Shown here: positions 23,588-32,592 of the stretch, piece by piece | How the letters are laid out: every line of letters starts with the position of its first letter | How positions within the stretch are numbered: position 1 is the stretch's first letter | The notes under the pieces: generated by a model | The model's database searches: none | What the model was told of the DNA's origin: nothing | Seen by the model: the letters and a program-made list of their open reading frames with translations, nothing else | NCBI GenBank assembly: GCA_009919175.1 | Contig: RGCL01000024.1 | Span: 1-36,241, forward strand | Origin: Betaproteobacteria bacterium | GTDB taxonomy: Bacteria; Pseudomonadota; Gammaproteobacteria; Burkholderiales; Burkholderiaceae_C | Length of the DNA: 36,241 nt | Direction of reading: 5' to 3' | Translations under genes and position numbers: made by a program

Positions 23588-24649
23588 GTGATACCTGCCA
23601 CCGTCCTCACCGGATTCCTGGGATCCGGCAAAACCACCTTGCTCAAGCGCTTGCTCAGCGAAGCCCACGGCATGAAGATCGCTGTCATCGAAAACGAATT
23701 CGGTGAAGAAAACATCGACAACGACATCCTGGTGTCCGAGACCACCGAGAACATCATCCAGATGAGCAACGGCTGCGTGTGCTGCACCATCCGCGAGGAT
23801 TTGCGAACCACCTTGCGCGATTTGGCCGAGCGCCGTCGCAAGAAGGAAATTGCCTTTGACCGGGTGGTGATCGAGACCACTGGCCTGGCCGATCCCGGAC
23901 CCGTGGCGCAGACCTTTTTCATGGACGACGAAGTCGCCGAGTCGTTCTTGCTCGACGCCATCGTCACCCTGGTCGACGCCAAGCATGCCGCCCAGCAACT
24001 CAACGACCGCCAGGAGGTGCGTCGACAGATTGGGTTTGCCGATCAGATCTTCATCACCAAATCCGATCTGGTGAGCCCCGCCGAGCTCGATGCCCTGCAA
24101 CACCGCATCAAGCACATGAACCCGCGTGCGCCACAGCATGTGGTGCATTTCGGGCAGGTGCCGCTCAAGGAAGTGTTTGACCTGCGGGGCTTTAACCTCA
24201 ATGCCAAGCTCGACATCGATCCGGATTTCCTCAGCGAGGGCAGCGACCACGGCCACCACCATCATCATGACCATGACCACGAGCACGGTGAGCACTGCGA
24301 CCATCCCTCGCATGCACACGACCACGCCCATGGCCACCACCATCACCACGATGACGATGTCAAAAGCTTTGTATTTCGCACCAATCGCTCACTGGACCCG
24401 GCCAAGCTGGAGGATTTCCTGGGGGCCATCGTGGACGTCTACGGACCCCGCATGCTGCGCTACAAAGGTGTATTGCACATGAAAGGCACCGATCACAAGG
24501 TCATTTTTCAGGGCGTCCACCAACTCATGGGCAGCGATTTGGGACCCAAATGGGCACCTGGCGAGCAGCGAGTGAGCAAAATGGTGTTCATCGGGATCGA
24601 TTTGCCGAAAGATCTCTTCCTTCAGGGTCTGTCCCAGTGTCATGCGTGA
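23588..24649 (+). CDS. COG0523 (CobW/ZNG1-like) metal-chaperone GTPase
   Basis: This 353-residue GTPase is of the COG0523 family, whose members insert or traffic metals (zinc, cobalt, nitrile hydratase metal). It has Walker A GFLGSGKTT at 9-17, the diagnostic metal site GCVCC at 62-66, ETTGLADPGP as switch/Walker B, ITKSD at 156-160 and a C-terminal CobW domain after about 255. Residues 219-257 are extremely His/Asp-rich (more than 20 histidines), suiting metal buffering. The start is GTG at 23588, with AAAGG 7 nt upstream. The gene lies 10 nt after the methyltransferase stop and just before a zinc-finger-less DksA gene. That pairing recalls zinc-limitation gene sets, but no Zur box was recognised. 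Confidence 0.9.
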   Translation: MIPATVLTGFLGSGKTTLLKRLLSEAHGMKIAVIENEFGEENIDNDILVSETTENIIQMSNGCVCCTIREDLRTTLRDLAERRRKKEIAFDRVVIETTGLADPGPVAQTFFMDDEVAESFLLDAIVTLVDAKHAAQQLNDRQEVRRQIGFADQIFITKSDLVSPAELDALQHRIKHMNPRAPQHVVHFGQVPLKEVFDLRGFNLNAKLDIDPDFLSEGSDHGHHHHHDHDHEHGEHCDHPSHAHDHAHGHHHHHDDDVKSFVFRTNRSLDPAKLEDFLGAIVDVYGPRMLRYKGVLHMKGTDHKVIFQGVHQLMGSDLGPKWAPGEQRVSKMVFIGIDLPKDLFLQGLSQCHA

Positions 24650-24671
24650 TTACAATCCCGGCGCACTGACG

Positions 24672-24699
24672 CCCAGCTCCGGGTTGCGAATTCGCTGGG
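24672..24699 (+). other. Leader hairpin upstream of the dksA-like gene
   Basis: CCCAGC (24672-24677) pairs with GCTGGG (24694-24699) around a 16-base loop in the 95-bp gap before the dksA-like gene. No T run follows, so it is not a classical terminator. It may be a leader structure. Confidence 0.3.
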
Positions 24700-24744
24700 G
24701 TTGGGCAACACCTACGCCCTAGTCGTATTCAATGGGAGAGTGAA

Positions 24745-25914
24745 ATGAAAGCCGCTGCCAAGAAAAAGGCCAAGCCTGTCGCCAAAGCCGTGACCCGATC
24801 ACCTTCCCGTTTGGTCGCCAAAAAACCAGTGGCCAAAAAACCAGTGGCCAAGAAACCGGCGGCCAAGAAACCGGCGGTGAAGAAAGTGGTGGCCAAAAAG
24901 CCCGCTGCCAAAAAGCCCGTCGCCAAAAAGCCTGCTGCCAAGAAAGTGGTGGCCAAAAAACCTGCTGCCAAGAAAGTGGTGGCCAAAAAACCTGCCGCCA
25001 AAAAACCAGCAGCCAAACCAAGCCGCGTGAACACAGCGCCCGTCAAAAAATCCTCCTCCAAGCCAGTGGTCAAGACATCCTCCGGCAAACCTGCAACCCC
25101 CGCCGCGTCCAAAAAGGGGGCTTCCAGCCCCGCCAAGGCCGCCAAGCCAACCACTCGCAACACAGTGACAGCAACGAAAACTCCTGCGGCCAAAAAGGCC
25201 ACCTCGCACAGCAAGGCGCCTGCGCCTGCCAAAACCACTTCCAAAACCAAAACCGCTGCGACGGCTGCAGCGGTCCCTGCGGTCGCTTCGCCTGCTGCCG
25301 CACCCACCCATGCCGATGGCCGCAAGGTCTCTGCCCGCGCGGCCAAAGCCATGTCGCTGGTGCCGCCGCCTCCGGGGCAATCGGTGGCTTCGACCACGGC
25401 CAAGGCCTCGTATTCCCGCGCGGAATCCTTGCCGCCTCCTGTGGTGCCTGCTGCCGTGAAAAAGAATCCTCAATTGGCCAACAACTGGAAATCCAAACCC
25501 GTCCATGCCCTCAGCGACGAAGAGGTTCTGGCCATGCCCGACGACGCCTACATGAACGATGTCCAGTTGGCTTTTTTCAAACTGCGTTTGCAACAACTCA
25601 AGCAAGACATCCTCAACAACGCGGGTGAGACCACCGAGCATTTGCGTGAAGACACGGTCATCGTGCCCGACCCCGCTGATCGCGCCACCATCGAGGAAGA
25701 GCATGCGCTGGAGCTGCGCACCCGCGATCGCGAGCGCAAATTGCTCAAGAAGATCGAGCAGTCCATTGCCCTCATCGACTCGGGCGACTATGGCTACTGC
25801 GACGAAACGGGTGAGCCCATTGGCGTGGGGCGTTTGCTCGCCAGACCCACCGCCACTTTGTCGTTGGAGGCCCAGCAGCGCCGCGAACTCAAGCAAAAAA
25901 TGTTTGGCGACTGA
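24745..25914 (+). CDS. DksA/TraR-family RNA polymerase regulator, zinc-finger-deficient, with a histone-H1-like N-terminal tail
   Basis: This is a 389-residue protein, whereas E. coli DksA has 151 residues. Residues 1-240 are a low-complexity basic tail. Its core (24-91) is pentapeptide repeats of the AAKKP/VAKKP type, followed by a Ser/Thr/Ala/Lys/Pro-rich stretch. Residues about 255-389 are a DksA domain. The coiled-coil tip DPADRA keeps the two functional tip residues (Asp312 and Ala314, corresponding to E. coli D74 and A76), and LRTRDRERKLLKKIE and RLLARPTATLS also match. Of the four zinc cysteines only Cys352 remains: the others are Thr355, Ser373 and Ala376. That resembles the zinc-independent DksA2 of Pseudomonas aeruginosa. 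The ATG at 24745 has GGGAGAG just upstream. A strong terminator follows at 25939. The tail probably binds nucleic acid. Confidence 0.92.
   Translation: MKAAAKKKAKPVAKAVTRSPSRLVAKKPVAKKPVAKKPAAKKPAVKKVVAKKPAAKKPVAKKPAAKKVVAKKPAAKKVVAKKPAAKKPAAKPSRVNTAPVKKSSSKPVVKTSSGKPATPAASKKGASSPAKAAKPTTRNTVTATKTPAAKKATSHSKAPAPAKTTSKTKTAATAAAVPAVASPAAAPTHADGRKVSARAAKAMSLVPPPPGQSVASTTAKASYSRAESLPPPVVPAAVKKNPQLANNWKSKPVHALSDEEVLAMPDDAYMNDVQLAFFKLRLQQLKQDILNNAGETTEHLREDTVIVPDPADRATIEEEHALELRTRDRERKLLKKIEQSIALIDSGDYGYCDETGEPIGVGRLLARPTATLSLEAQQRRELKQKMFGD
24814..25017 (+). repeat. Degenerate 15-bp coding repeat (AAKKP/VAKKP units)
   Basis: About 13 tandem units of 15 bp encode alternating VAKKP, AAKKP and VAKKV-type pentapeptides, with units such as GTGGCCAAAAAACC and GCTGCCAAGAAA recurring. 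Such tracts change length by slippage, so copy number may vary between strains or be misassembled. Confidence 0.8.
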
Positions 25915-25938
25915 GAATCTCGCCCTTTGCCCCACTCC

Positions 25939-25964
25939 AGCAGGCCCCAGGCCTGCTTTTTTTT
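25939..25964 (+). terminator. Rho-independent terminator of the dksA-like gene
   Basis: AGCAGGCC and GGCCTGCT form a perfect 8-bp stem with the loop CCA, followed directly by eight T residues. It lies 25 bp after the dksA-like stop codon. Confidence 0.95.
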
Positions 25965-26097
25965 GCCTGTTTGAGCCGGAGTCACTTTTAATGCTGCTTG
26001 TAAGTCGTTTATTTTGAAGGGTTTTATTTTTTGCTTCGGTAGATTTTTCTTGCAAGCATAAGTAATTGATTTAATTGAAAAAAAGTGCCTCTTGCAG

Positions 26098-26125
26098 TTG
26101 CTTGAAAAGAAAGAATCCTGATAAA
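26098..26125 (+). promoter_or_regulatory. Candidate promoter of the dcw operon (mraZ promoter)
   Basis: TTGCTT (26098-26103) and GATAAA (26120-26125), with a 16-base spacer, form a plausible sigma-70 promoter at the end of an AT-rich stretch (about 25980-26125). Transcription would begin inside the repeats at 26125-26164. The rest of the 25965-26097 gap shows no gene. Confidence 0.45.
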
Positions 26126-26164
26126 GTGGGGTTTCGTGCAACTTAGTGCAAAAAAGAGGGATCA
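26125..26164 (+). promoter_or_regulatory. Candidate MraZ operator: 10-bp-spaced direct repeats
   Basis: Four consecutive decamers AGTGGGGTTT, CGTGCAACTT, AGTGCAAAAA and AGAGGGATCA share a GTG-like core (GAG in the last) at exact 10-bp spacing. MraZ is known to bind direct repeats with such cores (TGGGN with 5-base spacers in E. coli, AAAGTG-type in mollicutes) upstream of its own operon. The location, overlapping the predicted transcription start, fits autorepression. Confidence 0.6.
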
Positions 26165-26205
26165 AAACCCATTTTTGCAGCTGGATCGACAAGCAAGGGT
26201 TCATC

Positions 26206-26634
26206 GTGTTTCAAGGGGCTTCTTCACTCCATCTCGACGGAAAAGGGCGTTTGTCCGTTCCGACTCGCTATCGCGAGGTCTTGGGTGCTTTGGCCAATTC
26301 GCAGCTCACGATCACGCGCCACCCGCACGGTTGTTTGTTGGTCTTTCCTCGCCCCGAGTGGGAAAAATTCAGAGCGCGCATTGCGGCCTTGCCCATGGAT
26401 GCGCAGTGGTGGAAGCGCATCTTTTTGGGCAATGCCATGGACGTGGACATGGATGTCACTGGCCGGGTGCTGATTTCGCCTGAGTTGCGCGAGGCCTCCG
26501 GCATTCAGAAGGAAGTCATGTTGCTGGGCATGGGCCAACACCTCGAGTTGTGGGACAAGGCCACCTACGTCGCTCACGAAGCTCAGGCTATGCAAGCGGG
26601 CATGCCTGACGCCTTCAAGGATTTTTCTTTCTGA
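26206..26634 (+). CDS. mraZ: Transcriptional regulator MraZ
   Basis: This 142-residue double SpoVT/AbrB-like protein is the first gene of the dcw cluster and represses its own operon. Each half carries the family motif: [14 protein letters not shown] near the start and [17 protein letters not shown] in the second half. The start is GTG at 26206, giving (M)[14 protein letters not shown], the family N-terminus, with AAGGG 6 nt upstream. An in-frame ATG at 26146 would add 20 unrelated residues and lies inside the operator repeats. The rsmH gene begins 7 nt later. Confidence 0.95.
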   Translation: MFQGASSLHLDGKGRLSVPTRYREVLGALANSQLTITRHPHGCLLVFPRPEWEKFRARIAALPMDAQWWKRIFLGNAMDVDMDVTGRVLISPELREASGIQKEVMLLGMGQHLELWDKATYVAHEAQAMQAGMPDAFKDFSF

Positions 26635-26641
26635 GGACGAG

Positions 26642-27568
26642 GTGACGACCGAATGGACACACACCACCGTCATGCTTCACGAGGCCATCGAGGCCTTGGA
26701 CGTGAAGCCCGATGGCACTTATGTGGACGCGACCTTCGGTCGGGGCGGTCACACCCGTTTGCTTTTATCCCGGCTCGGACCCAAGGGGCGAGTGATTGCC
26801 TTCGATCGGGATCCCGAGGCAGTGCAGGTGGCTGCCTCGATTCAGGATGCCCGTCTGGAAATTCGGCACGACGCCTTTGTGGCCCTGGGCGAGTTGCCCG
26901 CGCACAGTGTGGAGGGCGTGCTCATGGATTTGGGTGTGTCCTCTCCGCAGATCGACGATCCGGCACGCGGGTTTTCGTTTCGCAACGACGGACCTCTGGA
27001 CATGCGCATGGACCCCACGCGGGGTCAGGCGCTCAGCGAATGGCTGGCCACGGCCACGGTGGCGCACATGGCGGAGGTGATTCGTGAATATGGCGAGGAA
27101 CGGTTTGCTCTACCCATTGCAAAAGCGATTGCAGCACGCAGGCAAGAGAGGGGTCCCCTTGACCGCACCCTTGAGTTGGCCCAGCTCGTGGCTGACACGG
27201 TCAAAACCCGCGAGCCGGGCCAGAACCCTGCAACGCGCACATTTCAGGCTTTTCGGATTCACATCAACGGTGAGCTTGCGCAGCTCGAACAAGCGCTTGA
27301 AGGGAGTCTGCACATCTTGAAACCAGGGGGGCGATTGGCCGTGATCAGTTTTCACTCGCTGGAGGACCGGCGCGTCAAGCAATTCATCCAACGCCATGCC
27401 AAGGCGGTGGTGGATCGACGCGTGCCTTTTGCACCCGAGCGGCCCATGCCCTTGCGCGCCGTGGGGCGCTTCAAGGCCAGCGAGGCCGAGATCGCTGCCA
27501 ACCCACGCAGCCGCAGCGCCATCTTGCGCGTGGCTGAACGCACGCACGCACTCAAGGGGCACGCATGA
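26642..27568 (+). CDS. rsmH: 16S rRNA (cytosine-1402 N4) methyltransferase RsmH (MraW)
   Basis: This 308-residue SAM-dependent methyltransferase modifies C1402 in the decoding centre of 16S rRNA. Family segments are [28 protein letters not shown] (SAM loop), [51 protein letters not shown] and the C-terminal [15 protein letters not shown]. The start is a GTG at 26642 with AGGACGAG just upstream. It overlaps ftsL by 4 nt. Confidence 0.97.
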   Translation: MTTEWTHTTVMLHEAIEALDVKPDGTYVDATFGRGGHTRLLLSRLGPKGRVIAFDRDPEAVQVAASIQDARLEIRHDAFVALGELPAHSVEGVLMDLGVSSPQIDDPARGFSFRNDGPLDMRMDPTRGQALSEWLATATVAHMAEVIREYGEERFALPIAKAIAARRQERGPLDRTLELAQLVADTVKTREPGQNPATRTFQAFRIHINGELAQLEQALEGSLHILKPGGRLAVISFHSLEDRRVKQFIQRHAKAVVDRRVPFAPERPMPLRAVGRFKASEAEIAANPRSRSAILRVAERTHALKGHA

Positions 27569-27891
27569 CCCGCCTGAACGTGCTGCTCTTCCTCGCGGTG
27601 ATGGTCACCGCCCTGGTGTTGGTGCGGGTGCAGTATGAATCGCGCCGATTGGTCACAGAAATCGAACGCAGCCGCCAGGAAGCGCACCGCCTTGAAATCG
27701 AACTCGATCGCCTCGAAGCCGAACGCCGTGCACAGGCCACGCCCCAGCGTGTGGAGCGACAGGCGCGTGAGCGCCTGGGCATGCAAGGCATCACCCCCGC
27801 CATCACGCAGTTTGTGAAGGTCGATGCCGAAGGCCGCGCACACGTGGTGAGCGCTGCGCCTGCCACCGAATCCAGGGGGGGCAAGCCATGA
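27565..27891 (+). CDS. ftsL: Cell division protein FtsL
   Basis: This small 108-residue bitopic protein has a short cytoplasmic start, one membrane helix (about 4-20, [17 protein letters not shown]) and a periplasmic leucine-zipper-like coiled coil (about 25-60, with a Glu/Arg/Leu pattern), as in FtsL of the FtsQLB divisome complex. Sequence conservation is low in this family. The call rests on topology, length and its place between rsmH and ftsI, with ATGA overlaps on both sides. Confidence 0.93.
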   Translation: MTRLNVLLFLAVMVTALVLVRVQYESRRLVTEIERSRQEAHRLEIELDRLEAERRAQATPQRVERQARERLGMQGITPAITQFVKVDAEGRAHVVSAAPATESRGGKP

Positions 27892-29624
27892 GTGGCAAAG
27901 GCGTGGGCTTGTCCAGCAGCCCTTTGCTCAACACCGACATTCCCACATGGCGCAGCAAGTTCATTGTGGCGGTGATCGCACTGGGCTTTTTGGGTCTGGC
28001 GGTGCGTGCCTTGCACGTGCAGGTTTTGCACAACGCCTTCTATCAAAAGAAGGGCGAGGTGCGCTTTGTGCGCCAACTCGAATTGCCAGCCAGCCGAGGC
28101 CGGATCCTGGATCGCAACGGTGTGGTGCTGGCCTCCAGTGTCCCCGTGCCCAGTGTGTGGGCAAGCCCGGAATCCATTGATCGCAGCCCCGAGCAACTCA
28201 AGCAGCTCGCTTCCTTGCTGGGCTTGTCCATGGCCGAGCTGGAAGACAAGCTCAAGGACGAAGACAAGGGCTTTGTCTGGCTCAAGCGGCAGGTGAGCGA
28301 GCCGGTGGCCAAAGCCATTTCAGACCTGAAGATCAGGGGGGTGTTCATGCGCACCGAGTACAAGCGCATGTATGCCGAGGGCGAGGCTGCTGCGCACGTG
28401 GTGGGCTTTACCAATGTGGAGAACATCGGGCAAGAAGGTATCGAGCTGGCGTTCAATGCCGATCTGGGCGGCAAGTCGGGTTTGCGCCGGGTGATCAAGA
28501 ACCGCCTCGGTGAGGTGGTGGAAGATTTGGGCGGCATGGTCCCGCCAGTAGACGGGCGCGATGTGCAGCTCACCATCGACAGCAAGGTCCAGTACTTTGC
28601 CTACCAGCGTTTGCTCGAGGCCGTGCGGCAACATCAGGCCGAGGCGGGCAGTGTGGTGGTGGCCGATGCCAAAACTGGCGAAGTCCTCGCCCTGGCCAAC
28701 TACCCCAGCTACAACCCCGAGGACCGGCGTTTGCTCACGGGTGCCAACCTGCGCAACCGTGCCTTGACCGACACCTTTGAACCTGGCTCGACCATGAAGC
28801 CCTTTGTGGTGGGCCTGGCCCTCGACAAAGGCATCATCAGACCCGACACGATGATTGATACCGCCCCCGGCAAGATCAACATGGCGGGCTTCACCATCTC
28901 TGACACCCATCCGCATGGCAGTCTGAATGTGGAGCAGGTGATTGAAAAATCCTCCAACGTGGGCACAGTCAAGATCTCGCTGCGCATGCCGCCCAAGGAT
29001 GTGTGGGAACTCTTCTCCCAGGTCGGCATCGGGCAGCGCCCTCAGGTGCCGTTTCCCGGTGCAGTGGCCGGCCGCTTGAAGCCTTACGCCACCTGGCGCC
29101 CCATTGAGCAGGCCACCATGAGTTATGGCTATGGCCTGTCCACCAGCCTCTTCCAACTTGTTCAGGCCTACACCTTGTTTGCCCACGACGGGGTGGTGAT
29201 GCCGCTCTCGCTCATGAGCCAAAAAGAGCCCCCCAGTGGCACGCGCGCGATGAAGCCCGAGGTGGCCCAGCGCATGCGAGGCATGTTGGCCATGGCCACC
29301 TCCGAGCGTGGCACAGCACCCAAAGCCCAGACCATTGGGTATTCGGTGGGCGGCAAGACGGGCACAGCACGCAAGCTCGAGGGCAAAACCTATTCCACCT
29401 CCAAGTACCGCGGCGTTTTTGTGGGTCTGGCTCCGATTGAGGAACCCCGCCTGGTGGTGGGGGTGATGATCGACAACCCGCGGGGCGTTTACTTTGGCGG
29501 TGACACGGCTGCGCCGGTGTTCAGTCATGTGGTGCAGCAGACGCTCAGGTTGATGGGTGTGGCGCCCGACAAGGCCATTCAACCCATGCTGATCACGCAA
29601 AAGTCAACCGGAGCTGTGGAATGA
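27888..29624 (+). CDS. ftsI: Peptidoglycan transpeptidase FtsI (PBP3)
   Basis: This 578-residue class B penicillin-binding protein is the septal transpeptidase. It has one N-terminal membrane helix (about 23-43), a pedestal domain with ASRGRILDRNG at 68-78, and a transpeptidase domain from about 225. The active-site motifs are intact: Ser301-Thr-Met-Lys304 (GSTMKPF), Ser355-Ser-Asn357 (KSSNVGT) and Lys490-Thr-Gly (GGKTGTA). Length is normal for betaproteobacteria. It overlaps ftsL and murE by 4 nt each. Confidence 0.97.
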   Translation: MSGKGVGLSSSPLLNTDIPTWRSKFIVAVIALGFLGLAVRALHVQVLHNAFYQKKGEVRFVRQLELPASRGRILDRNGVVLASSVPVPSVWASPESIDRSPEQLKQLASLLGLSMAELEDKLKDEDKGFVWLKRQVSEPVAKAISDLKIRGVFMRTEYKRMYAEGEAAAHVVGFTNVENIGQEGIELAFNADLGGKSGLRRVIKNRLGEVVEDLGGMVPPVDGRDVQLTIDSKVQYFAYQRLLEAVRQHQAEAGSVVVADAKTGEVLALANYPSYNPEDRRLLTGANLRNRALTDTFEPGSTMKPFVVGLALDKGIIRPDTMIDTAPGKINMAGFTISDTHPHGSLNVEQVIEKSSNVGTVKISLRMPPKDVWELFSQVGIGQRPQVPFPGAVAGRLKPYATWRPIEQATMSYGYGLSTSLFQLVQAYTLFAHDGVVMPLSLMSQKEPPSGTRAMKPEVAQRMRGMLAMATSERGTAPKAQTIGYSVGGKTGTARKLEGKTYSTSKYRGVFVGLAPIEEPRLVVGVMIDNPRGVYFGGDTAAPVFSHVVQQTLRLMGVAPDKAIQPMLITQKSTGAVE

Positions 29625-31183
29625 CAACGCCCGTGTTGCACACCCCATTGCAAGCCGCCGACTGGCTGCGCGCGCGCGTGCATGGTGATTTACAGGGCGA
29701 CAGCCGACGCGTTCAGGCGGGCGACGGCTTTTTGGCCTGGCCGGGGCGCCGGCACGATGCCCGTCTGGATGTGCCGCTGGTGCTGGACCAGGGCGCTGCC
29801 GCTTGCATGGTCGACAACGAGGGTTTGGAACACCTGGGTCTGGACAGCATGGACACCGACAAGGTGGTCTCGTATGCGCAGCTCAAATCCGCCAGTGGCT
29901 GGATTGCCGATGCGTTTTACGGGCAACCCAGCCGTGAGCTGGCCATGGTGGCCATCACTGGCACCAACGGCAAGACCTCCAGCTCCTGGTGGCTCAGTCA
30001 TGTGCTTCAACAATTGGATCAGCCTTGTTCGGTGGTGGGCACGCTGGGGATGGGGCATGTGCAAGCCGATGAAGCCCAAGCTCAGTTGCAGTTGCAGGCC
30101 GAGCCTGGGCACGATGGCCTGACCACGCCCGATGCGATTGCCTTGCACCGCCAGTTGCGCCGCTGGGTGGATGCCGGCTTCAAGGCCTGCGTGATGGAGG
30201 CCTCGTCGATTGGCTTGGTGGAGCACCGCTTGGCAGGATTGCAACTGCACACGGCCGTCTTCACCAACCTGACGCCGGATCACCTGGACTATCACGGCTC
30301 CTGGCAAGCCTATGGTGAGGCCAAGGCCAGCCTGTTTGAATGGGTGGGCCTCAAGGTGGCGGTGATCCATGTGGATGACCCCTTTGGTGAGGCGCTGGCC
30401 AAGCGCTTGCAACAACAACGTCCCGAGCTCGATGTGTGGACCGTGAGCTCGCGCGAGGGCGTGGACGAAGGGGCATCGCCCACTGCGCGCGTGCAACTCA
30501 CGGGCTTGCGTGATCTGCCCCATGGTCAGGGACAGGCGATGGAGGTGCGCTGGCCGGGTGGCAAGCAAAGCCTCACCACCTCTTTGCTGGGTCGCTTCAA
30601 TGTGGACAACCTCTTGCTGGTCTGGTCTGTGCTCATGGCCTGGGGCTTGCCGCCAGCGCGCGTGGCGCAAGCCATCCAGCGCCTCTTGCCTGTGCCGGGT
30701 CGAATGCAGCGTCTGGGTGGAAACGGTGTGCCCCATGTGGTGGTGGACTATGCCCACACGCCCGATGCCGTGAGCAAAGTGCTAACCCAGGTGCGTCGCC
30801 TCGCGCAGGCCACACAAGGCCATGTCATCACGGTGCTGGGGTGTGGCGGCGACCGCGACGCAGCCAAGCGCCCCCTCATGGCGCGCGAAGCCCAAACCCT
30901 CAGTCACCAGTTCTGGCTCACCAGCGACAACCCGCGCAGCGAAGACCCCATGGCGATTGCTCGCGACATGCAGCGTGGGCTGAGTGAACCCGGCGCGAGT
31001 GTGACCGTGGAGTTGCGCCGCGATCTGGCCATTGCCCAGGCGATTGCCCAGGCCAGAGCCCAGGACTGGGTGGTGATTGCTGGCAAGGGCAATGAGGCCT
31101 ACCAAGAGATTCAAGGCGTGCGCCATCCCTTCCTGGATGCCAGTCATGCCCAGGCCGCCTTGCGCGACTGGAGGGCGGCATGA
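29621..31183 (+). CDS. murE: UDP-MurNAc-tripeptide ligase MurE (meso-diaminopimelate adding)
   Basis: This 520-residue Mur ligase adds meso-diaminopimelate to UDP-MurNAc-L-Ala-D-Glu in the cytoplasm. It shows the P-loop TGTNGKTS at 113-120, FTNLTPDHLDYHGSW carrying the metal and carbamyl-lysine region, VVDYAHTPDAV, and the DNPR motif (SDNPRSEDP) that marks diaminopimelate rather than lysine specificity. That agrees with dapF in the same window. It overlaps ftsI and murF by 4 nt each. Confidence 0.97.
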   Translation: MTTPVLHTPLQAADWLRARVHGDLQGDSRRVQAGDGFLAWPGRRHDARLDVPLVLDQGAAACMVDNEGLEHLGLDSMDTDKVVSYAQLKSASGWIADAFYGQPSRELAMVAITGTNGKTSSSWWLSHVLQQLDQPCSVVGTLGMGHVQADEAQAQLQLQAEPGHDGLTTPDAIALHRQLRRWVDAGFKACVMEASSIGLVEHRLAGLQLHTAVFTNLTPDHLDYHGSWQAYGEAKASLFEWVGLKVAVIHVDDPFGEALAKRLQQQRPELDVWTVSSREGVDEGASPTARVQLTGLRDLPHGQGQAMEVRWPGGKQSLTTSLLGRFNVDNLLLVWSVLMAWGLPPARVAQAIQRLLPVPGRMQRLGGNGVPHVVVDYAHTPDAVSKVLTQVRRLAQATQGHVITVLGCGGDRDAAKRPLMAREAQTLSHQFWLTSDNPRSEDPMAIARDMQRGLSEPGASVTVELRRDLAIAQAIAQARAQDWVVIAGKGNEAYQEIQGVRHPFLDASHAQAALRDWRAA

Positions 31184-32592
31184 GCCAGACCCTGTCCTGG
31201 ACCTTGACCGACGTGCAGGCCTTGTTGCCTGAGGCCAGGGTTCAAAGCGGCACGCCCTGGCGCAACATCGAGCGGGTGTGCACCGACAGTCGTCAGGTCC
31301 AGGCGGGAGACTGTTTTGTGGCTTTGCGCGGTGAGCGCTTTGATGGACACGATCACCTCGAGCAGGCCGTGCAGGCTGGTGCAGTGGCGGTGATGGTGGA
31401 CTGCGCACCAGACCGCTTGCGTTCGCTCGACCCTGCGGTGACGGTGATTCGGGTCGAGGACACGCGCGCTGCCTTGGGTGAGTGCGCAGCCGCCTGGCGT
31501 CAGCGCTGGGGCAAGACCTTGCTGGCCGTCACGGGCTCCAATGGCAAGACCACGGTCACCCAAATGGTGGCGGCCATTTTGCGCGCGCACTGGGGCCAGG
31601 ATGCCTTGGCCACCGAAGGCAATTTCAACAACGACATTGGTCTGCCATTGACCCTGCTGCGGCTGCGAGACCACCACCAGGTCGCGGTGGTGGAGCTGGG
31701 CATGAATCACCCCGGCGAAATTGCCCAGATCGCCCAGTGGGCACGACCCCAGGCGGTGCTGGTCAACAACGCCCAGCGCGAACACCAGGAATTCATGAAG
31801 TCGGTCGAGGCCGTGGCGCGTGAGAATGCCAGCGCTTTTGACCATCTGGCCGACCAGGGCTTGGCCGTGTTCCCGGCTGACGATGTGCACACGCCGCTGT
31901 GGCAGTCCCTGGCGGGGCGCCACGACACCCGCACCTTTGGCCGTGGCGGGCAGGTGGACCTGGTCCGTCACCGCTGGATGGACGATCACTGGCGCCTGAG
32001 CATGGTCACCCCCTTGGGTCCCTTGACGCTGCAATTGCACATGGCGGGCGAACACAACCTGAAGAATGCCCAGGCAGCGGTGGCACTGGCCTTGGCAGCT
32101 GGCGTGCATCTGGTGGACATCGCTCAAGGTCTCAATGCCTTTAGGCCTGTTCGTGGTCGCTCGGAGCTGATGCAGCTCGATTGGCAGGGCCATGCGGTCC
32201 AGCTTTTCAATGACACCTACAACGCCAACCCCGACTCGGTGTGCGCGGCCATCGACACCCTGGCCGCCTTGCCCGGTCCGCGCCTCATGGTGCTGGGCGA
32301 CATGGGCGAGGTGGGCGACCAGGGGCCAGCCTTCCATGCCGAGGTGGGTGCCCATGCCGCCACGCGCGGCATCGATCACCTCTTTACCCTGGGCGAATTG
32401 AGCCGCCACGCCAGCGCGGCCATGCCCCATGGCCAGCATTTTGACGACATGGCCGCTTTGCAACACGCGGTCGTGCAGCACATGGGCAACCTGGGCGCGG
32501 TGGCCATCAAGGGCTCGCGCTTCATGCGCATGGAACAACTGGTGGAACAGGTGCTGACCCTTGCCGGTCGCAAGGAGGCCTCATGCTGCTGA
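31180..32592 (+). CDS. murF: UDP-MurNAc-tripeptide:D-Ala-D-Ala ligase MurF
   Basis: This 470-residue Mur ligase adds D-Ala-D-Ala to finish the UDP-MurNAc-pentapeptide. Domains in order are: N-terminal substrate-binding domain with [28 protein letters not shown]-binding domain with [13 protein letters not shown] at 117-129, [15 protein letters not shown] and [10 protein letters not shown], and a C-terminal domain with [11 protein letters not shown] and [11 protein letters not shown]. It overlaps murE by 4 nt and mraY by 10 nt. Confidence 0.97.
   Translation: MSQTLSWTLTDVQALLPEARVQSGTPWRNIERVCTDSRQVQAGDCFVALRGERFDGHDHLEQAVQAGAVAVMVDCAPDRLRSLDPAVTVIRVEDTRAALGECAAAWRQRWGKTLLAVTGSNGKTTVTQMVAAILRAHWGQDALATEGNFNNDIGLPLTLLRLRDHHQVAVVELGMNHPGEIAQIAQWARPQAVLVNNAQREHQEFMKSVEAVARENASAFDHLADQGLAVFPADDVHTPLWQSLAGRHDTRTFGRGGQVDLVRHRWMDDHWRLSMVTPLGPLTLQLHMAGEHNLKNAQAAVALALAAGVHLVDIAQGLNAFRPVRGRSELMQLDWQGHAVQLFNDTYNANPDSVCAAIDTLAALPGPRLMVLGDMGEVGDQGPAFHAEVGAHAATRGIDHLFTLGELSRHASAAMPHGQHFDDMAALQHAVVQHMGNLGAVAIKGSRFMRMEQLVEQVLTLAGRKEASCC

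Noticed and set aside
24240-24360. His-codon-rich tract as a separate repeat element
   Set aside because: It is the metal-binding loop typical of COG0523 GTPases and is irregular at the nucleotide level.
24672-24699. Hairpin before the dksA-like gene as a terminator of the GTPase gene
   Set aside because: No T run follows the stem, so at most it is a leader structure.
24758-24790. Possible early frameshift in the dksA-like lysine tail
   Set aside because: The frame stays open with consistent lysine/alanine/proline composition from the ATG to the DksA domain, so no frameshift is needed.
24814-25017. Repeats in the dksA-like gene as a CRISPR array or intergenic satellite
   Set aside because: Units are 15 bp with no spacers, and they stay in frame as lysine-rich pentapeptides ahead of a DksA domain.
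26146-26205. Earlier ATG start of mraZ at 26146
   Set aside because: It would add 20 residues unlike any MraZ N-terminus and begins inside the candidate operator. The GTG at 26206 has a good ribosome site.
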